Source: Cordia subcordata
Taxonomy: Eukaryota; Streptophyta; Magnoliopsida; Boraginales; Cordiaceae
NCBI GenBank assembly: GCA_028554755.1
Contig: JAPTOF010000004.1
Coordinates: 4,917,001 to 4,981,000 of the forward strand
Direction of reading: 5' to 3'
Length of the DNA stretch: 64,000 nucleotides
The position numbers and the translations under genes were made by a program. Numbering within the stretch: position 1 is the first letter of the stretch; each line of letters opens with the position of its first letter. The notes below the pieces were generated by a model, which saw only the letters and a program-made list of their open reading frames with translations, had not been told where the DNA came from and did not search any database. Positions 23,520 to 34,184 of the stretch are shown piece after piece.

Positions 23520-26500
23520 CTATGTTGGCAAGGTCCGACTAGTGACGTTCGCCATTCTAGGGAAGAGGTCTTTTATAATTACAGCCAATTTCCCGAAATG
23601 ATGGTCAGCGCTTAGTTTCTTGTGAATAAAGAAAATCAAGAATATGAGTAAAGCAATAAATTTAGAGATGCCACTGACTAAAAATAAACCAAGAAAATCT
23701 TCTAGGTGTAGAGTTTTTGGCTCGACCCGATCATAATCCTTGGAGGATATATCAGATTCTGTATTTCCCTTATTATACGATTTCTTCTCTAATTCCAAAA
23801 GTGTCCCGTCTTCACGAAGCTTGACAATTGCTCTTGATATCTTAGATACCAATGGCGAACCTTTTTGAAAAGCCTACAAATACAATAAAAACTAGAGATG
23901 ATTAGAGTCATCGATTTGGGTAAGACTGCACTCAAAAGAATTATATATTGTATAGTTGGTTTTGACCTTCTTAATTAATTAACCCTTGTAATAAATGTAG
24001 AGAGAAATTAATACTCACAAAACCGAAGCCATTAGTAGTAGGAGAAGTGTCAATCATGACATGATGAGTGGGGTATTTGGAAAGGAACAACTGGATATAA
24101 GGTAGTTCGTCCCTGATGGCACCAACACCACCATGGTCACTTCCTTTTGATAATGCATCATTAAATTCCTCCAGCGAGCTATAAGGTTTGAAAGTATCAT
24201 TTGCAAAGTCTATGTTACTATGACCAATCACTCTTGATGCATAAAAACCAGCCATGTGCCCAATATAATCCCCTTTGGCTAATTGCATTTGTTGAACTGT
24301 CAAAGTCGAACTAAGAATCGCAGTATAACTTGATGCAAATATAAACACCACAAACAACCAAACTCCCACCACGAATTTGGACAAGTTACTTCGTAACCTT
24401 TCTCCTGCATGCCACAAGACACAAATCAACTTATTTATTTAAGGCCTTAATATTCTAGTTTTGTTATTTGTTTCTTGTGTTTTCTGAAAAAAGTTCTAAT
24501 GTAAAACATAGTTTTGCTAGTTCAAAAGAATAATGCACACTTCCGATAAATTACAAGAGAAAACAGTGTTGATTACCCAAAACATTAATATAGAAAATTT
24601 AAATCTTTGTATCAATTTTATAAGAAACAGACATATATTTTCTAAATCATTTAAACCAAATATATTTCTATATATATATATATATATATATAGAAAGATA
24701 GAGAGAGAGAGAACTTACTGTGAGCATAAACAAGAGTTGAAATGGAGAACCACAAGATTGTTCCAATTTGTTGAGCTCTGGAACCTTGGAATTCTTCATT
24801 TATAGGATGTTCAACTAGCCAAACGATTACACCCATCAAGATAAAGAAACAAGGAATGGTGATCCATAGATTTGGATCAAGTGGCTTTAAGAAAAACCAC
24901 CTGTTTCCTCTGTTTAATCGTCCTACTGTTGCCACTCCTATATCCGTGAAAGGCAATGTGAAGTCAACGTACTGAGATCTGTTGTCTGTGATCGTTATGT
25001 CTCCAATAGCAACATCATATTTCTAATCCAAATACCACAAAAAATAATAAATAAGCGTGATAGCCAATCTCATAACATTATGCATATATAAAACAACACA
25101 CCATCCAAATTAAATGTGAAGAAAATGTACCTTCAGAAAAACTTGATATGTAAGATCATTGTAGCTATCAAGACCCGGTCCATTCTCACCCCCAAATGGA
25201 ACAAATTCATAAGGTACATCATACCCTAATTTGTGAATGGCAGCTTCAAATACCTCCTTGCAAAATCCACTCACATTTGTTATGTTGCCATGAACATCAC
25301 GTTCCACGCTTATGAATTCCTTAAACCCAGGCCCAGCAGGAACACCAACTTTTAACGTTTTGCCACTACTCTCTTGAAACAACTGACGAACTTTTGGAGT
25401 GCTCGTAGATAACCCTGGCCAGATAATGGTCTTCAGACCAAGATTTATGGGAGATCCCTGCAATCTATTTACTGATGAAACCTCTTTAGTGAACCCCTTA
25501 GCCAATGTCCAAAATCCAACTGTTCTCAAATCTCCTGCACCTATAACATTCACCACTTCATAGTCCTCCTTGAAAACCAGTTTTCCACTCTCAAATCCAA
25601 AACCACCACCTAAACCCCTAACTTCACTATCGATTTCTTCATTCAAAGATCTTGATCCAAAAGTAGAAATTCTTGAACCAGGCGAACCAGCCAGGTTTGA
25701 TGATTCAGTGTTCTTCAAACTTGCAATTGCTTGTGAGAGTGCCCAAATCGTATCATATGCCCTCATACCCAGAACGTTTAGGTGATCGAGTTGTGGATTA
25801 GGCTCTAGTGTTACATGTTGAAATTCATTTTTCCACCTCAAAGTGAAATTTTGAAGCTTGGTCGAGGTTGGAATATAAGACTTGAAGCCTAGTGCTCCTC
25901 GCATTGATTCTATGACAGAAGGCTCCAAGGAATCCAAGAAATTCATGGTCTTGCTTGTTATCAGCCAAGCATATCCTTCACTCATCATGCCTAATCGGTT
26001 CGAGTTCATGAAAATTTTAGATGTAGCAGAAGGAGATGTGTGAAGAACAAACACTGATCTTTGCATGGCCTTGAGCTTATGAAACTCCTCAATAGTTTGA
26101 TGGCCTTCCGCAGTGAGAGAAATAGCGTTCTTGTAAATTACATGAATGTTTTTCTCTTGAAATTCTTCAAGTAAATGTGGCAAAAGATTCATTGCATCAC
26201 CAGTATCCTCGTGAATGAGTACAATGTTTCTCCATTTGAATGTTTCTAGGAACGAAATTATTCCTTTAAATTGAGCATTTTCTTCTTCTGCAATATGCAG
26301 AAAATAAGGATGCGAGGTGGGGAATGGAATTGAAGTAAAAGAAAGTACAGGAACACTAGCTTTATCCCCAAGTGTGGCTATAATTGATGCTTCACTTGTC
26401 ATTTCTGGAACAATGATGGCGTCTACTTTGTTGCTTTCGAAAAGATCTTTGGCTGCATTCACAAAATATCGAACCTTAATCGAAGTTGCTATATAGGACG

Positions 26501-29214
26501 TCAAACTCCAACCAAATTTTCATTTTCAACCTCAAACTTGGCAATGTTAAGAATTATTAAAGTTATATTATAAAAGTAATTGGTCAATATGAGAAGTAAC
26601 TAAAAATTGGTCAATCTAAGCAGTGGAATCTTGTGAGTTTTTTTATATAGGACTAGTATATATTGTAATATTATACCACTTGAATGACTTACAACTTAGG
26701 TGCAGCTTTGATAGGCAGCTTGTGGGGACAGGTTACCATAGTCCTTAATAGATGAGATTACAGGTTTTGATTGGCTACTTGTAGGGATGGACACTATATA
26801 AATAAATGTGTACAATAAACTAGCTAGGTGGGTCATACATGGATGTATATTCACAGTACGTTTTATCATGAAAACTAATAGTAATATAAAAAGCGGTTAA
26901 AAACCTTATATATAGATTTAGATGTTGTGATTTTTTATTGTAACAAGCCAAAGAAGAGAAAGGGAAAATAATTTCATTTTCGCACAGGAATTACGACTTG
27001 AGCATCCAACCTGATCCAAATGTTCTGGTCATCCAACCCAAAGATGGAGTCACTTTGTCATGTTTTCTAGATAAGAAACTAAATTATCAAAAGAAATAAG
27101 GATAAATTGTACCAAACTCCCCTATAATTCATCATAAGTTCATGTTAATCCTTGTAGTTTCAAACTAAACAAGGGCCTCCACCATGAACTTAGAATAAAG
27201 AGAATGCCATTCACTCCCTTGAATTTTTATTTAACTTCCAAAGTCCCCCATGAAGAGTAAATTTTATCCAATTTCTCCCACACCATTAAACTTTATTAAA
27301 CAGAGCCTTATATTAAAAAGTATTTTGTATTAATTTATTAAAGTAAAAATTAAATAATTTGATAAAATTATCCAACAAAAAAAACTGCAATTAATTTTCA
27401 AATCAAAAAATTCTTCTTTTGAAATTAAAAATGCGAAATACTTTATTCATAAAATTTTTGTTAACAAAAAGCTACTTTTTATTTTTTATATTTTTTATCT
27501 ATTTATTTATTAAAGTAAAAAATAGATAAAATAAATAGAATCATTCAACAAAAATCTACATTCGAACAGAAAATCAAAAATAAAAACTTAATTTCAAAAT
27601 ATTCAACATTGTCTATTGATAAGAATTTTTTTCTTACCTCACGAAATTAAAGAGAAAAAATTAGATTCCATTTAAAGTCTATTTTTTTAGTATATGTATA
27701 TACATTTTAAATAGGATCCAATCTTTTCCACTTAAACTAATACATATATTTTGGATGAACTAACTTTTTAGATTATAGAAATGAAAATAAAAAAATAATA
27801 ATTTATTGTGTAAATTAACATTAAATTAAATAAATATTAAATTTAGATTGAAATTTATCTTTTTAATGCAAAAATGGATACAATAACAAAACTAAAATAC
27901 AATAATGATTTTACTACAACAAGCTAATATTTAAAAAATAAAATAGTATCAATAAAGTAGAATTAAATAGTCTGATAAATAAAAAAAGATAAAAATGAAA
28001 AAATGTCATTAAATACAAGATATTGCTTTGGCAAGACTTATACTAAGAATTGTTGCTATAATTGAAAATGAGAAGGATTTTTTGATTGCAAAAATCAATA
28101 AAATACTAATTAGTTATGTATCAATTTGTATTCATTTGTATTTTCTTTTGTCATTAGGAAAACCAATTTTTGAGATTCAAATCCAAGAATCATTCACGAA
28201 TTCGCAGTCAGCGGTCAATAGTTAATGGTTGAGAAGAAAAATTGGGTCAAAAGAAAATGTCATTTTGGAGTTTTATCAACAATTTGATTGTGTAGGCGAG
28301 GATCCGGTATTTTCTGAATCCTTATGTAAGGAATTACAAAAGAAATTCTTTCAACAAATATATGAATTAAGAAGGATTGGTTGACAAAATATGAACCGAA
28401 GACTAGATCTTGATATACCCCAGAACAAGACATTTTTGTTATCATGAGATATATTGACAGCCACCAATCATTTGATTGGACTGAAATTTAGAATGGATAC
28501 ACTTGACGATATGAATCATTTGAAAAATAAACATATTCGTTCCGATGAAATGGGGAAAAATATGCAAAATTAAAACTACATGAGAGACTTTGTAATTTAA
28601 GTAGAAACTCATGGGGGTAAATACATGGTATTCTCCCTTTTAAAATATATGGCACATAATAAGTCCCAAAAAATTAGACACAAGACCTCCCTATAGTCTT
28701 CAAAAAAAATATAGCACATATACCTCTAAAAGGGGTGTCAATACCTGTTTTAAAACTACAAAAAGGAAACATGCAGTTATAATATTCCATAGGGAATGCG
28801 GTGTAATTTACTCAAGAAACAAAGATAAGAAACTATATATTACACGAATACACTTGTAGTTGAATTTGTATAAAGCAGCGAAGCTAAGGGAAACTTACCT
28901 GCGGTTATAGCAGTGAGTGGTTCTCCATTTGAATCCCTTGTGTGAAGAACAATCCTCGATGTTCCATTTTGTTGGTGAAGAGCATTAGCATCTGAAATCG
29001 CCATATCTGTGCAGCTTAGCACAACCTTACTCACCAATGACTTCCTGTCGACAATAATTCCAACCCCGATTATATTCAGATTATCATCAGCATCATCACT
29101 ATCCTCGGATGCATCAAATGTTGTTTGCTGCTTTGGATTAAGTTGAGTGATCAGAAATATTAAGAATACTAATAATGAAGCTGCCAGGACGGCAAAGATT
29201 ATCTTGAACCTCAT
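23520..29214 (-). CDS. Glutamate receptor-like channel, clade II type (unit D)
   Basis: Five predicted exons on the minus strand: 28899-29214, 25131-26452, 24719-25022, 24019-24404 and 23520-23873. Introns are GT-AG with consistent phase (1, 0, 1, 0), and the product is 893 aa, usual for the family. Seen in order: signal peptide ([20 protein letters not shown]); amino-terminal ligand domain (exon 1 to mid exon 2); S1 lobe ([33 protein letters not shown], about aa 470-530); S2 start [13 protein letters not shown]1 ([16 protein letters not shown]); pore loop ending STLVYAHR; M3 with [21 protein letters not shown] region; M4 ([14 protein letters not shown]). Probable amino-acid-gated cation channel. 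Exons 2-5 are close to those of the 11441-19335 gene. Intron 1 (2,446 bp) holds a plastid rpoB fragment. Intron 2 is only 108 bp, against 1.7 kb in the sister gene. Confidence 0.9.
24671..24709. repeat. (TA)n and (GA)n microsatellite in GLR intron 3
   Basis: About 11 TA units, then AGAAAGATA and (GA)6. It lies directly beside the exon 3 donor at 24718. Confidence 0.85.
28262..28543 (+). pseudogene. rpoB: Nuclear copy of chloroplast rpoB fragment (NUPT)
   Basis: A continuous plus-strand frame of 94 codons reads as the plastid RNA polymerase beta subunit: [20 protein letters not shown], then [25 protein letters not shown] and [17 protein letters not shown]. Two in-frame TGA stops stand where the plastid protein normally has Arg (after ELRRIG and after TFLLS). 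That is the CGA-to-TGA change expected from C deamination after transfer to the nucleus. It lies inside intron 1 of the 23520-29214 GLR gene, in the opposite orientation. The match ends sharply at 28543. DNA at 28150-28261 may be part of the same insert, but I cannot assign it. Confidence 0.88.
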
Positions 29215-29780
29215 CTCTGCTAGTCTAATTATTTGTGTGAGTCTTTTTTGGGGGCGGACTGACTTGAATGTGTTCTTAATTGTTATATACGAACAGGTGA
29301 GGTTTGCTTGCTACATTAGTTTCTTAATTTTGACGTCGTCAAGTACGTGTCTGCATTTTCATTTCTTGATTTTGTTTCATTCTACATTTCAGCAAGTTTG
29401 TGGTGTCTAAGTATTAATGCAGCATTGCCTTTCGATATTGATCAGGTCTTGGGCTGTAAGAAAACCGGCAAAAAATTTTTAAAAAAAATGTTGTGTACTT
29501 TGACCTGGTTTAAAATATTCTCGAAGTCTTGGAAATTTTGAATGCATATATACGTTTTGCTTTTTGATGTCCATCATCACAAACCTCCAATGGAAAATCC
29601 ATGGCAATTTCCGCGTTTGAACATTGGTAGTTGACTCTTATCATCCTCATTTTCTCCGAAGCTTACCTTGTGGAATTTCTCATTCTTGATGTTCGTTGAC
29701 GACGATAAGAAAATTTGTACAGAAAATAATTTGTCCGCCCCAAAAACTGATTAATTTCGAACATATTTACCCTCGCAATT
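29215..29780 (-). promoter_or_regulatory. GLR 5' flank (unit D promoter region)
   Basis: Upstream region of the intact beta GLR gene. ACGTGTC is at 29345-29351 (about 131 bp from the ATG), and GGAAAATCCATGGCAATTTC is at 29592-29611 (about 378 bp). It aligns closely with 9213-9790. Confidence 0.5.
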
Positions 29781-30798
29781 ATGTGTCTATTTCATGTTCA
29801 ATGAGTCACGGTCAGAAATCTATATTTTATACGAAAAAAAAAAAAGGAAAGAAAAGTTTGGGCTTTAAGATATTTGTAAATATAATATTTGCCTCTGCTG
29901 CTACAAATTCTTATTATTTTATTATCTCTTCCTCTTCATGTGTTGTTTTCTTTTGCATGTTATTGCTAACGTCATCTTTTTCCCATTTCTCTATGCATGT
30001 AACGTGGCGAAGTCAGGCAATATATGCATATACATATACATATATCTTCAACTACCATTATATTATAGAATATGCATGATGCACTAAGCAACAAAAAGAT
30101 ATTTTGAATTCTCCAAAACATAATAGAGTCTATATAAGAATAATTATTTCTCATTTATTAACCTGGAAAGATTATATATTTCATATCAATATATCTCTTT
30201 TGGTATCTTTTCTTATATATGGCATAGAAATCATAAAAAATATCAATACTTAAATTATTGACTACCTCTTTCTCTTTAAAATATATTATTACCAAGAAAA
30301 AAATAATTGATAAAGATTCCAAAGTATAAATATCCCTAACTAAATTTTTAGAAAGAATTTATGACATTATTACTGAGAAATAAAATCAGCAACTTTTGAA
30401 ATTTTAAGTTGCTAATTAACCTTAATAATTTTTTAAATAAAATAAATAAATAATAAAATTACACACTTACAATTTTTTTTTGTTGGTTAGGGGTGGGAAA
30501 AATACAAATAACACATTTTTCTTCACTAAATAATACGCAAAAAGTTATCCCTTCTATCATTTTCCTTGGATCCCCCTCAAAAAAAAAAAACCCGCAATTG
30601 GGCCACCAACTACAATATATAGTTAATAATCTTGCTTATGAAAGAAAGGGGGAAAAAAACTAATGCTAATATCCTAGTATAATCAATATTCCATTATGAA
30701 GTACGTTCAACTTTTACTAGAATTATTCTAGTCTTGAGTACGAGGTTGGGCTGAGATTAGAACCATAATCCAGAACTTTCGGAAACTGCCCCAGCTTT

Positions 30799-31634
30799 GC
30801 AATACTAACACTGTGCATATGAAGCACATTGCTCTACATCAGCAATGTACGTCGTATTGTGCGTGAATAGCACACATACATAGTACGTAACAGTATACGT
30901 GTATAAAGTTTTTATATTATAGGTTCAAAATTTTTATATTATATATTCAAAACTCTTATACTGCATGTTCAAAAAGTTTAAAAGCAAGCTTACAAAATAA
31001 AAATTATAGTTTCATAAATTTTATACTCTATGTTCAAAATTCTTATATTACATACTCATAGATTATACTCTGTATTCAAAACTCTTATGTTATATGTTCA
31101 AAATTCTTATATTATATGTTCAAAACTCTTATATTACAAGTTCAAAAGTTTAAAAGCAAGTTCACAAAATATGTTCAAAACACTTATATTACTTGCTTAT
31201 AAATTATACTTGTGTTCAAGACTCTTATATTATATGTTCAAAACTCTTATATTATAAATTCAAAAGTTTGAAGCAAGTTCACAAAATAAAAATTATAATC
31301 TTATAAATTTATACTCTATATTCAAAAATATTATATATTCATAGATTATACTCTGTCTTTAAGACTCTTATATTACATATTCAAAATTCTTATATTATAC
31401 ATCCAAAATTCTTATATTAAGTTGTGAATTTGTTCATAATTTTGAAATTAAGTTCAAATATGAACATGTTTGTAGCTTAATATACGAATTTTGAACTTAT
31501 ATATGAAAATTTTGAACTTATAATATAAAAATTTTGAACATATATTGTTATATACTGTGCGCATATGCTATTTACTTGCAATATGATGTATAGTACTTTA
31601 TAAGAGCACCATCCCTTCGGAGCAAATAAAAATT
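30799..31634. mobile_element. Unclassified 0.84-kb insertion with internal minisatellite
   Basis: The sister flank at about 10440-10500 runs without this segment, so it is an insertion. The interior (about 30905-31420) is a degenerate tandem array built on TTCAAAACTCTTATATTATA. Within it, longer repeats containing AAGTTTAAAAGCAAGTTCAC recur at about 30970, 31142 and 31262. At the right end (31440-31560) the motif is inverted (AATATAAAAATTTTGAACAT). The outer ends pair imperfectly: GAATAGCAC and AACAGTATA on the left, and the inverse of ACTGTGCGCATATGCTATTT on the right. A degenerate repeat (TGCCCCAGCTTT and TGCGCCAACTTT) flanks it. A non-autonomous DNA transposon is likely. 29781-30798 holds only duplicated non-coding flank. 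Confidence 0.5.
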
Positions 31635-32312
31635 GCGCCAACTTTGGGGCTTTAGACGTCAACTATCACCGCCCCTGCAACAATTTTCCCAATTGAGATT
31701 CAAGACTTTGGTAGTTGACTCAAGAATATGTCTTACATGTTCTGTAAAAGATTTCAGTTTTTCACACCAAATATTAAAGCATACTTCAAAGCTTTGAAAG
31801 TTGAATTATTCTCATTCTCGAACATTTGTCGACCTAGATTGCTTAAATTTTGTCCTCTTCAATCAGAAATGGAAGACTCTCTTTAGATGATAATTTGACA
31901 ACCAATCAAATTAAAATCTAATCCCTAGTCACTCAAGAATGTCTTGGTAGCAAATACACGGAGAAAATACCACTCATGCATGCCAATTTGAGTGTCCCAT
32001 CTTACTCGTGCGATAGTCCAAGACAAGATTATTGCACCCAATACCAATTGATAGCCGAGTTCTGTTAATTGGGTTCTCTCGTATTAAAAAAAATTAAAAT
32101 TAAATCCCACTAATTGAATCAGTCATTAAAGATTTAAAAAAGTACCCCACTACACTCAAGAGTCAAGATGGTAAAAAACTCGATATGTTAACGAAAAAAA
32201 GGAATTCAAGCATTGTAATCATCATTATCATTCTTGGGGAGTGCTCAATTCTCCAATATACAACTTTAATTTTCATTTTTACCTCCATAATACAAGCTAC
32301 ACAGAAGTCATT
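31635..32312. other. psaL-GLR intergenic flank (source of the duplicated border)
   Basis: No gene. The stretch GCGCCAACTTTGGGGCTTTA to about 31890 matches 10475-10760 in unit B. 32216-32300 matches the psaL 3'-flank relics at 2925-3035 and 10858-10960. Confidence 0.55.
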
Positions 32313-33487
32313 CTACTTAACAAAGTATGGAAGGTTCAGACCATAGAGGAGGAAGTAAGCCCAAATGACACCCGAAATGCCACCAAAGAAGAACCCACCG
32401 GTGAACTTTGACCATCCCTCAGCAGTTTGCAACTGGTCGGGCTGTTTCTTCCTTCCAGTCAAGGTCAACGAGGGTGCAGTGGATGGTTCACCGTCCTTGA
32501 AAGATGCAATGCCGTAAATTGTTAAGCAAATGGTTAGAATCACCACCAGGCCTGCCGCCGCCAAGGAGCCAGCGCCGCCTGCGTACGGCGTGTTCCGAAG
32601 TGGCCCCGCCTTCACGAACGGTCCCACCAAGAGGAATCCGTGGGCTAATCCAACCTCAACTCCACGCAAGAGTGGGTTCACTGCTGTTCTGTAGGCTGGC
32701 AGGTTGGAGAGGTACCATGCAATGAGTGGGCTTGATGTTATTGGTGTCTCTAGACTTCCAATAAATGGGTCTCCATTTAGGGGCTGGATGACTTGGTACG
32801 TAGGCTGCATAACAATATGTGAATAAGCTTTTCATCATCAGGCAACCCAATTGTGTTCAATAGTACTCATCTAAGTCACAAGTTTGATGATAAATTGGAG
32901 AACTTGGATTCTACTAATTAGTCTGGCTTGCGAACTTTAAGAGTTGTGAGAAGAGCCTTATAGTTCTAAAACTGAGTATTATTAGCAAGACCAATGATGG
33001 AGATACATTAAGCTAAGGGGGTCCCCTTGAATTTAATAAATTTTGATTATTATGTATTTAGCCTACTTTAAATTGACAAATGAAATTGTTTACTATTTGA
33101 CCGTTCTCTACCATGAGTTTAATCAAGAATAAACTAAGAAATCGAATGAGTCACCAATTGTATAGTGATACATTAAGAAGACATTTGACAGTATTGATAG
33201 TGAAACCATTATGTAGTACTATTTGACTAGGATAAAGCAAACCTATTAATTACATCATTAATTCACATGATGCCTATCAAATGAGATGAAAATTTTGAGA
33301 CGGAAAAATTGTCTAGATTAACTTTGTCTGTCTGGACGGCTTTGATGGTGAAGCAAGAGTTTTTTCTCGAAGTCAAGACTCTAAATGGAGCACCAGAAAT
33401 ACCCTTAGGAGTCATCAATCCTGATCTTGTGAATGATGAAGCAAAGTTGCTCTTGAGCTGGCTGGCCATTGTGGAAGCACTAGCCAT
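32313..33487 (-). CDS. psaL: Photosystem I reaction centre subunit XI (PsaL), chloroplast precursor
   Basis: Two exons, 33323-33487 and 32313-32804, with a 518-bp GT-AG intron in phase 0, give a 218-aa precursor, the normal family length. Exon 1 encodes a Ser/Thr-rich chloroplast transit peptide ([19 protein letters not shown], then [11 protein letters not shown]) and the start of the mature protein (AVQTDK). Exon 2 starts [20 protein letters not shown]. It carries the conserved [20 protein letters not shown] and [19 protein letters not shown] blocks, two hydrophobic helices ([19 protein letters not shown] and [19 protein letters not shown]) and the C-terminus NLPYFVK. PsaL sits in the thylakoid membrane next to PsaH and PsaI, where LHCII docks during state transitions. 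It is nuclear-encoded and upstream of the GLR cluster on the same strand. Partial relics of its 3' end lie within that cluster. Confidence 0.96.
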
Positions 33488-33529
33488 TTTTGGGATCTTT
33501 TCTTACAAACTATTGGAAGAAACCACAAT

Positions 33530-33680
33530 ATAACATATTAAGAAATTGGTGTGATTTCTGAATAGGAAAACAATATCTTTTGCTCACGGATTCGTGGTTC
33601 TCATCTTGGGCCGCTTTTACGTGCATTCTTTTCATTGGACATAGTGGGACTTGGATATCTTATCTCTTATCTGTGATGGA
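33530..33680 (-). promoter_or_regulatory. psaL promoter region with tandem I-boxes
   Basis: On the minus strand two GATAAG I-box cores lie side by side (plus-strand CTTATC at 33659-33664 and 33666-33671), with CCAAT sequences nearby (33634-33638) and an ACGT core at 33619-33622. A TATA-like ATGTTATATTG is near 33530-33542. I-boxes are typical of light-regulated photosynthesis genes. Transcription start is inferred, not seen. 33681-34184 shows nothing else of note. Confidence 0.45.
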
Positions 33681-33719
33681 AAAGAATATTGGATATTGTG
33701 TGTTTGCCCTTTAATTCTC

Positions 33720-33750
<31 letters not shown>

Positions 33751-34184
33751 CTACTCTAATTTCAGTCTTTAATTTCTAAATTTTCCATTTCTCAAGTTAG
33801 CTCATGTATTTTGCTGCGCAAAAATACCGTGATAAAATGGACAGCATCGCCAATTTGGTCGGATATTTGCAAAAAGTTAAGGGCCCAAACTCAAATAAAT
33901 TTAATTGTTTCTTTTTTCTATTAAGTTGGGCTTCATGAGAAACACCAACAAAATTTTCATAATCAACTTTAAATTAGTTATACTGTAAAACAACGCTTTC
34001 CCAGATAAATCCTTCCAACCAATCAATTGAAAATGATCATAATTATGATCGTTTACTCCTTAATGCCCATATCATTCTAAATTTCTGGTTATATGTGCCA
34101 AGAACAACATGCTTCCATAGACAATGTTACAAGCCAAGACTATAAACTATATCATTGATCTACACTAATACAAAATGAGAAATT

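Noticed and set aside
27090..28760. Whole 1.7-kb block of GLR intron 1 as one transposon
   Set aside because: It is extra relative to the unit B remnant, but no convincing termini were found; only the rpoB piece is identifiable.
31030..31257. 75-codon plus-strand open frame
   Set aside because: It is the translation of the degenerate TTCAAAACTCTTATATTATA array.
30900..31450. CRISPR-like array
   Set aside because: Repeats are degenerate and directly adjacent without unique spacers, in a eukaryotic genome.
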